A stretch of DNA of 8,666 bases. Origin: DASRDU01 sp035560235 (lineage in GTDB: Bacteria; Acidobacteriota; Blastocatellia; RBC074). The notes under the pieces were generated by a model that saw only the letters and a list, made by a program, of their open reading frames with translations, did no database searches and was not told the origin of the DNA. The DNA lies in NCBI GenBank assembly GCA_035560235.1, contig DATMAG010000112.1, positions 1-8,666 on the forward strand, read 5' to 3'. Shown here piece after piece: positions 1-6,955 of this stretch. Numbering within the stretch: position 1 is the stretch's first letter; each line of letters begins with the position of its first letter. The position numbers and the translations under genes are program-made.

Positions 1-117
1 GGGTCAAATCATTGTCTGGCTGGAGCGCAGGCAGCCTGCCTGCAGGGCTTGCGGAAAAAAGCCCCTGGTCTCTGGCAGGCAGGCTGCCTGCGCTCCAGCC
101 AGACAATCAATTGACCC
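1..117. repeat. Large nested inverted repeat (interspersed palindromic element)
   Basis: Two 43-bp arms (1-43 and 75-117) are reverse complements with only two mismatches near the outer ends. Each arm contains its own palindrome of 8-bp half-sites around one central base (27-43 and 75-91, built from GCAGGCAG and CTGCCTGC). The 31-bp centre holds a small hairpin, GGGCTT (45-50) pairing with AAGCCC (59-64). The DNA could form a cruciform, and a transcript would fold into a long hairpin. The left arm starts at the window edge, so the element may be longer. I recall very similar GGAGCGCAGGC...CTGCC motifs recurring in Acidobacteriota genomes, but cannot check this. It looks like a REP/MITE-type non-coding repeat and has no transposase here. 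Confidence 0.85.
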
Positions 118-130
118 TGAGTGCTTCTTC

Positions 131-160
131 TTGTCGGGCAGAAGCGGCGGGAAGTAAGAT
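131..160 (+). promoter_or_regulatory. Possible sigma70-type promoter of the Uma2 gene
   Basis: TTGTCG (131-136) and TAAGAT (155-160) are 18 bp apart, each matching the E. coli consensus at four of six bases. Transcription would begin around 167, just before the Shine-Dalgarno sequence. This is only a consensus match, and promoter sequences of the host are unknown. Confidence 0.25.
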
Positions 161-170
161 GGGACTATCC

Positions 171-175
171 GGAGG
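171..175 (+). promoter_or_regulatory. Ribosome binding site of the Uma2 gene
   Basis: GGAGG lies 3 nt before the GTG at 179 and 6 nt before the ATG at 182. The spacing favours the ATG at 182 as the true start. Confidence 0.7.
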
Positions 176-181
176 TTTGTG

Positions 182-757
182 ATGGATACTTCAATGCGCT
201 GGACATCCGCCGATCTTGAGTTGTTCCCTGAGAACGGCAAACGCTACGAGATCATTGACGGAGAACTCTTTGTGTCGAAAGCTCCTCGTTTCGAACATCA
301 ACGCGCGTGTACGAACATTTCAGAAGCCCTCAGCAGATGGTCGCGTCAGACCCGGCTCGGAGAAACCTTTGCGGCTCCCGGCGTCATCTTTGCCGATGAT
401 GAGGATGTGATTCCCGATGTGGTCTGGGTCAGCCGTGAGCGGCGTGATGACATTCTCGGCAGCGACGGCCACTTTCACGGCGCGCCGGAACTGATGATCG
501 AAGTCCTCTCATTCACCGGCAACAACGAACGCCGCGACCGCGAAGCCAAACTCAGGCTTTATTCGCGGCAGGGCGTCAAAGAGTACTGGATCGTCAACTG
601 GCTGATGAAACAGGTGGAAGTTTATCGCCGTCGCGGGCGCAGCCTGAAGCTCATCAACACGCTGCGCGCAACCGATACGCTGACCTCGCCGCTGCTGCCG
701 GGTTTCAGTTGCGAGGTGAAGGAAATCTTTGCCGATTACCTGGCCGATCAGCCGTGA
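182..757 (+). CDS. Uma2 family protein (DUF820, restriction endonuclease-like fold)
   Basis: This 191-aa protein belongs to the Uma2/DUF820 family, whose members have a PD-(D/E)XK nuclease-like core. Family function is unsettled, and many genomes carry numerous copies. Visible family marks, numbered from the ATG at 182: RYEIIDGEL (22-30), a catalytic-type PD ending at D79, the ELMIEVLS strand with E107, K123 in REAKLRLY, and EYWIVN (135-140). The D-E-K set expected for a metal-dependent nuclease is therefore complete. Length matches the family (about 180-200 aa). The frame also opens at GTG 179, but ATG 182 sits 6 nt from GGAGG. The gene is flanked by the large palindrome upstream and an RNA-like structured region downstream. 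No antitoxin-like or methylase partner is adjacent, so nothing in the context fixes its role. Confidence 0.9.
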   Translation: MDTSMRWTSADLELFPENGKRYEIIDGELFVSKAPRFEHQRACTNISEALSRWSRQTRLGETFAAPGVIFADDEDVIPDVVWVSRERRDDILGSDGHFHGAPELMIEVLSFTGNNERRDREAKLRLYSRQGVKEYWIVNWLMKQVEVYRRRGRSLKLINTLRATDTLTSPLLPGFSCEVKEIFADYLADQP

Positions 758-807
758 GCGTTTCGTTAAAAACTGGAATGGCTGATTCATTTGCAGTGTA
801 GATAAGG

Positions 808-876
808 TGCGCCAGGTGCTGCCGGCTACTGGCGCAGGGCCCCGTCGCTGGTAGCTCGCAAGGGCTATCAGCGGCG
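808..876 (+). ncRNA. Candidate structured RNA (two hairpins, one with a GNRA tetraloop)
   Basis: Stem 1 is an 8-bp perfect helix, TGCGCCAG (808-815) with CTGGCGCA (829-836). Stem 2 pairs 843-857 with 862-876 in 15 uninterrupted base pairs, including three G-U wobbles, and closes on a GCAA tetraloop (858-861). GNRA loops and G-U pairs are properties of an RNA read from the + strand; on the - strand the wobbles would become A-C mismatches. An intrinsic terminator follows at 912-948, so the whole could be a small RNA of roughly 150 nt or the structured 3' UTR of the Uma2 transcript. I could not match it to the tmRNA, SRP, c-di-GMP-I or glycine riboswitch patterns I know. Confidence 0.45.
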
Positions 877-911
877 AACCCAGCAATCATCTTCAATCCC
901 CTTTTTTCTGC

Positions 912-948
912 GGGCCGAAGCCATCACGTGCTTCGGCCCTTTGCTTTA
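912..948 (+). terminator. Intrinsic (rho-independent) terminator
   Basis: A perfect 10-bp stem, GGGCCGAAGC (912-921) with GCTTCGGCCC (930-939), has an 8-nt loop and is followed by the T-rich run TTTGCTTT. It ends transcription coming from the Uma2 gene and the structured region. It stands about 150 nt before the next gene, which therefore needs its own promoter. Confidence 0.8.
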
Positions 949-1089
949 TCACTCGTCTGACTGCCATCACCACTTCCAGGATAACTGAGAACTTTTCAGC
1001 CACTTGTCATCGTAACAGGCGTTGCGGCGTTCCGGTGGCGCGAGCGCCTCTGTTACACTGCGCCGGGATACGATCATTTACCCGTTGAC
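949..1089 (+). promoter_or_regulatory. Non-coding leader region of the zinc-ribbon gene
   Basis: This is the rest of the 343-bp gene-free stretch between 757 and 1101. No ORF of substance is visible on either strand. A weak promoter-like pair, TTACAC (1053-1058) and CATTTA (1075-1080), is 16 bp apart. It is the only candidate I see for transcription of the downstream gene, and it is a poor match. Confidence 0.25.
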
Positions 1090-1100
1090 AGGAGGCCGAT

Positions 1101-1595
1101 ATGTTTTGCCCGGATTGCGGAACCGATAATTCACGAGGTCAGAAATTCTGCACGCGCTGCGGCTCGAACCTGATGGCGATGGAGCGTGCACGCGACATTG
1201 TCAGCGACCTCAGCGGCGGCAGCGGCAGTCCGGTTGAAGGCTCCACCGTGCTCAAGGTCGTCGCGCTGATCAGTATCTTCGGTTTTCTCTTTGTGACGCT
1301 CGGCGGGATTTTTCTGGCGGTGATTGAGAAACCGGGTGATTCTCCGGTTCCGTTCTTTACGATCATCGGCGGATACACGGCGATTGTGCTGATCTGCCGT
1401 CACCTGCTCAGACTGATCAGCCCGGCAACGCAGAAAAGCGAGAACCGGCGCACTGTGATGCCGCCTGCAACCGCGTCTCCGGCAGTGGCTCCCGGCTCAA
1501 CCAATCGGGCGCTCGGCGAAGGAGCCATGCCGTGGCGCAGCGTTACTGAAGAGTCCACCAGACAGTTTGAAGGGAGACCTCAGGACAAGGCCTGA
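1101..1595 (+). CDS. Zinc-ribbon membrane protein
   Basis: This 164-aa protein opens with a zinc ribbon made of two CxxC knuckles (C3/C6 and C17/C20, MFCPDCG and FCTRCG). A hydrophilic spacer follows, then two hydrophobic segments at about 51-75 and 83-105, and a low-complexity Pro/Ala tail. The tail ends in SVTEESTRQFE. I recall similar SVTE..TR..E endings in small zinc-ribbon proteins of Acidobacteriota, where the function is unknown. The start is secure: AGGAGG (1090-1095) lies 5 nt before the ATG. A hairpin with a T-run follows at 1634-1652. The gene converges on a second zinc-ribbon membrane protein. It may be a membrane-anchored sensor or scaffold, but no function can be assigned. Confidence 0.8.
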   Translation: MFCPDCGTDNSRGQKFCTRCGSNLMAMERARDIVSDLSGGSGSPVEGSTVLKVVALISIFGFLFVTLGGIFLAVIEKPGDSPVPFFTIIGGYTAIVLICRHLLRLISPATQKSENRRTVMPPATASPAVAPGSTNRALGEGAMPWRSVTEESTRQFEGRPQDKA

Positions 1596-1631
1596 AATCT
1601 CCCGATTCTCCGAATGTGCTGTAATCCAGGC

Positions 1632-2534
1632 CTAGCGCGGCTGCGCTTTTTTATTCATCGAAGCCATCAGTCCCATCTGCTGCCGCCCGTTCAGACGAAT
1701 CTTTTTCGACCACTCCTCGTAACCATCGGCAATCAGCGTAATCGAATGCTCTCCGGCCAGCAGCCTGACCGTGCGTGGCGTCGTGCCCGAATACTGCCCA
1801 TCAATGTAAATGCGGGCACGCGTGTAGCTGTTGAGCGTCACGAGTCCGGTATTGTGGCTGAGAGTTTTATCGAGCGGTTCGAGACTGATTTCCGCTGCGC
1901 TTTCAGTTTCAGGAGCAGGAGCCGCAGCAACGGCTGCCGGTTCAGAAGCTTTCGACAGGTTCTTTGGCGCAGTGCTGCTGTTGTCAGCCACCATCTCCAT
2001 TTTCCCGGCGGCGGCAGTGCTGATTGCTGTCCTTCCATTTTCACCATTCGGTGCTGATGGCGGGGAAACTGTCAGGACGCGTTCCGGCCTGCCGGGCTTG
2101 TCAGTACCGGCTCTCTCAGCGAGCGGCTTTTCTTCCCCTGCAGCCGGTTTCCCGACAACACCTTCCGGCTTCGCGTCGGCAGTCAGCGGCCTTGACGAAG
2201 CTTGCCGGGCTTCCGGTGAAGCGGTCGGCGACACGGCTGGAGAAGCTGACGCGGCTTTGGGCGATGACGGAACTGCGGCAGTTGCCGAAGTAGCCCGGTT
2301 CCCCTGTTCCTGCTGTCTGCCACCGCTGACATAATTCAGCATAGAGACTGTGGTCAGACCAGTCAGCGCAACGGCAAACACGCCGACCCGCAGAAGAGAG
2401 AGAAAGGTGGAGCGGCGTTTTCCCGCCACTTCCGGTTCATAAATTGTCTCCTGACCAGCCGAAAGTAACGGGATTTGGCATTTCGGGCAGGTCGAACGCC
2501 AGCGATATTCGTTGTGGCAGCTAATGCATTTCAT
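1632..2534 (-). CDS. Zinc-ribbon, single-pass membrane protein with C-terminal PEGA domain
   Basis: This 300-aa protein has three parts. Residues 1-20 hold two CxxC pairs (C3/C6 and C16/C19), a rubredoxin/zinc-ribbon-type knuckle. One hydrophobic segment at about 46-69 would anchor it with the zinc finger in the cytoplasm. A long Ala/Ser/Pro-rich linker (about 75-225) crosses the periplasm to a PEGA domain at about 229-296. That domain shows its usual marks: GLVTLNSYTRARIYIDG, G..TP, a leucine-rich strand with AGEHSITLIADGYEEW. PEGA domains are extracytoplasmic beta-sandwich modules linked to surface or sugar binding. AGAGG (2543-2547) lies 8 nt before the ATG, supporting the start. It converges on the other zinc-ribbon gene. 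Whether the cysteines sense metal or redox state is unknown. Confidence 0.8.
   Translation of the reverse strand: MKCISCHNEYRWRSTCPKCQIPLLSAGQETIYEPEVAGKRRSTFLSLLRVGVFAVALTGLTTVSMLNYVSGGRQQEQGNRATSATAAVPSSPKAASASPAVSPTASPEARQASSRPLTADAKPEGVVGKPAAGEEKPLAERAGTDKPGRPERVLTVSPPSAPNGENGRTAISTAAAGKMEMVADNSSTAPKNLSKASEPAAVAAAPAPETESAAEISLEPLDKTLSHNTGLVTLNSYTRARIYIDGQYSGTTPRTVRLLAGEHSITLIADGYEEWSKKIRLNGRQQMGLMASMNKKAQPR
1634..1652 (+). terminator. Short intrinsic terminator of the zinc-ribbon gene
   Basis: AGCGC (1634-1638) pairs with GCGCT (1643-1647) across a GGCT loop and is followed by a run of six Ts ending at 1652. The stem is short, but its position 39 nt after the stop codon fits. It overlaps the last codons of the convergent PEGA gene, so the terminator is built inside coding sequence. 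Confidence 0.5.
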
Positions 2535-2798
2535 AATTACTACCTCTGTGACAGGAGTCCGGATTCAATGGTCCCCGGGTAAGGGCCACTGATCAACCCT
2601 GTGGATTATGGCGGGGCATCAGGACGTGCTGAGGTCGGGGCCTCGGTCAGCGCTCACTCATTCTGACAGTCTGTTTTGTTCAATCTGACCGAAGCGAAGA
2701 CGAGAATCAGGCCACCAGTCCAGCCTCCACTGCGACCGGCTGGCTGACTCATCTGCGCCCGGCATCAATCAAAACAGCGAATGTGAGGAACAGGACTG
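2535..2798. other. Divergent intergenic region, no gene seen
   Basis: This space between the divergently transcribed PEGA and c-di-GMP genes must carry promoters for both. I see no convincing -35/-10 pair and no ORF worth calling on either strand. A weak dyad, GCTGA (2628-2632) with TCAGC (2647-2651), is the only structure. Confidence 0.4.
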
Positions 2799-2818
2799 AC
2801 AGCAGAATTCACTGCTGT
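2799..2818. promoter_or_regulatory. 7-bp dyad with 6-nt spacer (operator or hairpin)
   Basis: ACAGCAG (2799-2805) and CTGCTGT (2812-2818) are perfect inverted copies around AATTCA. A moderately T-rich TCTCTTTG follows, so a weak terminator is also possible. The geometry matches the second dyad at 2873-2894, upstream of the same gene. Confidence 0.4.
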
Positions 2819-2872
2819 TCTCTTTGTTGGCTCTGGCACATCAATTGATAGATGTTCGCCGGATACAAGTGT

Positions 2873-2894
2873 TGTGTCACGCCTGAGTGACACA
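2873..2894. promoter_or_regulatory. Perfect 8-bp dyad TGTGTCAC-N6-GTGACACA ahead of the c-di-GMP gene
   Basis: Two perfect 8-bp half-sites flank GCCTGA, ending 21 nt before the ATG at 2916. The N6-spaced dyad geometry resembles sites of Crp/Fnr-type dimeric regulators, though the half-site is not the E. coli TGTGA. In RNA it would be a hairpin in the 5' leader close to the ribosome binding site. Either reading implies control of the c-di-GMP enzyme. It would lie in coding sequence only if the poor GTG start at 2874 were used. Confidence 0.5.
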
Positions 2895-2906
2895 TCTTGG
2901 CACATC

Positions 2907-2910
2907 GGAG
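2907..2910 (+). promoter_or_regulatory. Ribosome binding site deciding the ATG 2916 start
   Basis: GGAG sits 5 nt before ATG 2916. The alternative GTG at 2874 has no Shine-Dalgarno-like sequence in front of it. Confidence 0.6.
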
Positions 2911-2915
2911 CGCGG

Positions 2916-5360
2916 ATGGAAAGTGAAGTAAGGAAAAAATGGGCGAAGCATTATGTGGATGCGCTGATCGCCGCCGGGCTGGCCACGATGGCCTGGAGCT
3001 TCTTTTGCCTGACTGATTCCACTCCGCGTCTGTCACTGCTGGTGCTGGGGCTGGTTACATATGTTGTCAGCCGACACATTACCATCAGCATTCCGGGAAC
3101 CAAGGGCGAAGTCACCATTCACGATACTTTCGTGCTGGTCGGCCTGTTTATGCACGGCGTCGAGGCTGGCACTCTGCTGGGTGCGATTTCCGGGTTCGGC
3201 GCTTCGGCGCACTGCGCCAAAACAAAACGAACGCTCGTCGTCAACACGGTGATGATGGCACTCTCGGTCTTTCTGGCGGGGCGCAGCACACAGTGGCTTG
3301 TGGGAGAGGAACTGACCCGTCTGACGGAAAACCCGGGAGAAACCGGACTCTTCATTTTCGCGCTGGGTTTTCTGGCGCTGATCTATTTTGCAGTCAACAC
3401 CGCCACCATTTCGCTGGCGCTCTCCATTCGCACCGGCCAGAGCATTTTTGAAGTCTGGAGCGACAGCTTTCTCTGGTCTTCGGTTACTCACTTCGTCGGC
3501 GCGCTGGCCGCCGGTCTGACGCTCGAGGCAATTACTGTCATTGACTATTTCGGGCTGATCATTCTGGTTCCGGTGCTGCTGATTACGTACTTTTCCTACC
3601 GGAAATTCTTCGACAAGGTTGAGGCTTCAAATCAGGAAGTCCGCGATCTGGCGGATCTGCACCTGTCCACCATCGAAGCGCTGGCGCTGGCCATTGATGC
3701 CAAGGACCGGATTTCGCGGGGTCATGCGCGCCGCGTTCAGATTGCCGCCATCGAAATCGCGGCTGAAATGGGCATCAAAGATGAAGCGCTGCTTGAAGCC
3801 CTCAAGGCGGCCTCGCTGCTGCACGACATCGGCAAGCTGGCCGTGCCGGATCACATTCTCAACAAACCCGGCGAGCTGACCGAGGCTGAATTCGAGAAGG
3901 TCAAGATTCACCCGGAAGTCAGCGCCCGCATTCTGAGCAGCATTGATTTTCCCTATCCGGTCGTGCCCATCGTTCGCGCTCATCACGAACACTGGAACGG
4001 GCAGGGCTATCCGCACGGTCTGAGTGGTGAGGAGATTCCGCTCGGCGCGCGCATTCTGGTCGCGGCAGACGTCTATGACGGAGTGCGGGTCAATCGCAAT
4101 TCCGAGGTGCGAGCTTCGCTTGAAGAGATCATTCAGGCCATCGGCAAGCGGGCGGGCACTGTCCTCGATCCACGGATTGCGGAGGCCTGCTGTCGCGCTG
4201 CGGCGCGCATCGAAGAGAAGATGGATCAGGCGCTGATTCCTGATGTCAAGCTCGAAGCCGCTGAACGCGGCAGCGGCAGCGACACAGGCAGCATGAAAAA
4301 GATCGTCACCGCTGACGTTTATCAGGACATCGCTGACGCACAGCGCGAGGTGCTGGCGCTTTATGAGCTGTCACAGACCCTGGCCAGCACGCTCGATCTT
4401 CAGGATCTGCTCAGCGCTCTGGCCAGTCGCATCAGGAAGGTGATGCCCTGTGACACCTGCGTGATCTTCCTGGCGGACGGAGGACGCGAAAAGATTCAGG
4501 CGGCGCTGGCGAGCGGCCTCTACAGCGAGGAACTGACCGGGAAAGTCATCAACTGGGGCTACGGTCTGAGCGGCTGGGCAGCGGCCAACAATGCGCCGAT
4601 GATCAATGCGCGCGCGCATCTCGATTTCCCCTTCCTCGGTCAGGGCGAGAATCCGCTGATGCACGCGATCGCCATTCCGCTGATTTATCACGGCAGGGCG
4701 CTCGGCGTGCTGACGCTTTACGCCGCCAGCCATTATTACGATCCGGACGAGATTCGCCTGATTGAAGCCTTTGCCCATCACGCCGCGACTGCTCTGCACA
4801 ACGTGCTGACGCTCGAAGAGACGCGCGAAGATGCCTATACCGACGAACTGACCGGCCTGCCCAATGTGCGCTATCTCAATCTGCTGCTCGAACAGCAACT
4901 GGCCGAAACAGCCCAGGGGCAGCCGAAGGAACTGACTCTGCTCCTGCTCGATCTTGACGGGTTCAAGGCCGTCAACGACAACTTCGGCCACGAGGTCGGA
5001 GACGAAGTGCTGCGCCGCGTCAGCGCGGTGATGCGTGAAAACCTGCGCAGCGCCGACACGCTGGCCCGCCAGGGCGGCGATGAATTTGTCGTCGTTCTTC
5101 AGTCTGCCGCGCCGCACGATGTGGAGCAGATGATCGCCCGGCTGCAGGATGCTGTGGACAATTTCGTCCTCCCGCTCGACAGCGGCAGATCGGCCAGAGT
5201 CGGCGTCAGCATCGGCTCAGCAATCTTTCCGACCGATGGCACGACCTTCAAGGAACTGAAGGAAGCCGCCGACCAGCGAATGTATTCCAACAAAAAGGCA
5301 CGCAGGACCAGCCGCCTCTCAAACGTCATTCAGTTCCGCACCGGCACAACCGGGTTTTAG
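2916..5360 (+). CDS. Membrane-bound bifunctional c-di-GMP enzyme: HD-GYP phosphodiesterase, GAF, GGDEF diguanylate cyclase
   Basis: This is an 814-aa inner-membrane signalling protein, numbered from ATG 2916. About seven hydrophobic segments fill residues 13-230 and form a sensory membrane domain I cannot name. HD-GYP follows (about 245-440): H270 in GHARRV, H303-D304 and K307 in LLHDIGK, H332 in IHPEV, H356-H357, GYP (364-366) and D385, the complete metal-binding set for hydrolysing c-di-GMP. The stretch after D385 (DVYDGVRVNRN) lacks the usual DA-T-RPYR motif. A GAF domain covers about 476-632 (GYGLSGWAA, then a hydrophobic ..GVLTLY strand). GGDEF covers about 640-800: DELTGLPN, D679 and D681, NDNFGHEVGD, an intact GGDEF at 720-724 and an RxxD inhibitory site at 711-714. 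Both synthesis and breakdown therefore look possible. An in-frame GTG at 2874 would add 14 residues but has no ribosome site. Dyads upstream suggest regulation. Confidence 0.92.
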   Translation: MESEVRKKWAKHYVDALIAAGLATMAWSFFCLTDSTPRLSLLVLGLVTYVVSRHITISIPGTKGEVTIHDTFVLVGLFMHGVEAGTLLGAISGFGASAHCAKTKRTLVVNTVMMALSVFLAGRSTQWLVGEELTRLTENPGETGLFIFALGFLALIYFAVNTATISLALSIRTGQSIFEVWSDSFLWSSVTHFVGALAAGLTLEAITVIDYFGLIILVPVLLITYFSYRKFFDKVEASNQEVRDLADLHLSTIEALALAIDAKDRISRGHARRVQIAAIEIAAEMGIKDEALLEALKAASLLHDIGKLAVPDHILNKPGELTEAEFEKVKIHPEVSARILSSIDFPYPVVPIVRAHHEHWNGQGYPHGLSGEEIPLGARILVAADVYDGVRVNRNSEVRASLEEIIQAIGKRAGTVLDPRIAEACCRAAARIEEKMDQALIPDVKLEAAERGSGSDTGSMKKIVTADVYQDIADAQREVLALYELSQTLASTLDLQDLLSALASRIRKVMPCDTCVIFLADGGREKIQAALASGLYSEELTGKVINWGYGLSGWAAANNAPMINARAHLDFPFLGQGENPLMHAIAIPLIYHGRALGVLTLYAASHYYDPDEIRLIEAFAHHAATALHNVLTLEETREDAYTDELTGLPNVRYLNLLLEQQLAETAQGQPKELTLLLLDLDGFKAVNDNFGHEVGDEVLRRVSAVMRENLRSADTLARQGGDEFVVVLQSAAPHDVEQMIARLQDAVDNFVLPLDSGRSARVGVSIGSAIFPTDGTTFKELKEAADQRMYSNKKARRTSRLSNVIQFRTGTTGF

Positions 5361-5469
5361 CCTGGATTTCAGCCTGATGCACGGCAATCTGCCGGACTCC
5401 CGGTTCGGCGTGGCTTGTTTCCGTTTGAGGTGAAGCTGCTGCTGAGGGTTGTTGCCGGATGCTTGAGCT

Positions 5470-6342
<873 letters not shown>

Positions 6343-6356
6343 CGCTTCTCAGCCTT

Positions 6357-6497
6357 TCAGCAGCAGCCCTTGCGCGGGCGTTCATCATCAGGCGGCTGTC
6401 CGGTCAGATAACCGCGCAGCACTTCGCGCAGCACGTGCCAGGCGTGCCGCGCTGCCTGCCGCAGTTCAGACAATGTTGTCACCAAAGCTGCTCTCAT
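6357..6497 (-). CDS. Small 46-aa protein, translationally coupled to cytochrome c
   Basis: A short ORF fills the space between cytochrome c and deoC. Its ATG overlaps the cytochrome stop codon in a TGATG junction (sharing base 6497), and its TGA lies 14 nt before the deoC ATG. That tight packing is the main evidence that it is real. The product begins MRAALVTTLSEL. It has a likely amphipathic helix at about 8-31, with L9, L12, A16, W20, L23, L27 and L31 on one face and R13, R17, R24 and R28 on the other. It ends in a charged PPDDERPRKG followed by Cys-Cys. Codons from the twelfth on mostly end in G or C, like the neighbours. I do not recognise the family. The helix could dock to a membrane or protein partner, and the cysteines could bind metal or form a disulfide. 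A non-coding spacer is the alternative. Confidence 0.65.
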   Translation of the reverse strand: MRAALVTTLSELRQAARHAWHVLREVLRGYLTGQPPDDERPRKGCC

Positions 6498-6955
6498 CAC
6501 TTTCCGGGTGGCGGATTATGCTGCGTCAGGTCGGCCAGATATGCCGCGAGGGCTGCGATCTCCTCATCGCTCAATCCGCGCGGCGCAGTCTTGGTCGCCT
6601 TCGGGTCAACACTCTTCGGGTTGCGCAGATACTTTTCCCACTCAGCGACGCTGCGCTTCGGTGAGACGCGCAGATCAGGAGCCACAGCCGTAATGCCGTG
6701 CCCGTCAGCCCCGTGACATTCCTGGCAGCTTCTGGCAAAGGCGATATGAACCTCTTCTGTCATCAGCGGTTCATTCACCACGCTGGCAGCAGCGCCGGAC
6801 GTCTTTGCTGCTCCGGCAGCATTTTCAACCGAAGTTCCGGCAGCAGGCGTTGCATCGCCAGCCTTTGGTTCCGGCGGTTTCGTGCACGCGCTGAAAAAGC
6901 TCAGCGCGACCAGCAGGCAACAAATGAGTGAGAGTTTCATTCCTGTCTGTTTCAT
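6497..6955 (-). CDS. Single-haem c-type cytochrome lipoprotein
   Basis: This 152-aa protein has an N-terminal export signal with a hydrophobic core at about 8-23 and a lipobox-like FSAC. Cys24 would be lipid-modified, tethering it outside the cytoplasmic membrane. A low-complexity Ala/Pro/Gly linker (about 25-62) follows, then one cytochrome c domain with the CQECH haem site (C77, C80, H81) and the family's closing helix LSDEEIAALAAYLADL. The distal haem ligand is normally a Met just before that helix (often KMP). Here the place reads KTAPRG, and there is no Met anywhere after the haem motif. A second ATG at 6940 (residue 6, MKLSLICC) is an equally possible start; neither has a strong ribosome site. 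It presumably passes electrons in the periplasm, partner unknown. It is preceded by a 139-bp gap after nanE and coupled to the small ORF downstream. Confidence 0.88.
   Translation of the reverse strand: MKQTGMKLSLICCLLVALSFFSACTKPPEPKAGDATPAAGTSVENAAGAAKTSGAAASVVNEPLMTEEVHIAFARSCQECHGADGHGITAVAPDLRVSPKRSVAEWEKYLRNPKSVDPKATKTAPRGLSDEEIAALAAYLADLTQHNPPPGK

Noticed and set aside
4..240. ORF on - running through the palindrome
   Set aside because: It is mostly a translation of the inverted repeat and overlaps the Uma2 start.
1085..1090. Perfect TTGACA as a -35 box
   Set aside because: It touches the ribosome binding site, and any -10 would fall inside the zinc-ribbon coding sequence with no match.
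1831..2334. 167-aa Ala/Ser/Gly-rich ORF on + opposite the PEGA gene
   Set aside because: Its composition is simply the mirror of the low-complexity linker of the - strand gene, and there is no ribosome site or domain.
2834..2849. Sigma54-like TGGCAC...TTGAT site
   Set aside because: The spacing fits GG-N10, but the invariant GC of the -12 element is GA here.
2874..2915. GTG start at 2874 for the c-di-GMP gene
   Set aside because: It has no Shine-Dalgarno sequence and would place a perfect dyad in coding sequence. ATG 2916 has GGAG at a 5-nt spacing.
2535..2915. c-di-GMP riboswitch before the c-di-GMP enzyme
   Set aside because: No CACAGGGCAAACC-like core or GNRA-receptor arrangement of the known class was found.
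4371..5117. 248-aa ORF antisense to the GAF-GGDEF coding region
   Set aside because: It is opposite a strongly supported domain sequence and shows no recognisable domain; a GC-rich antisense shadow.
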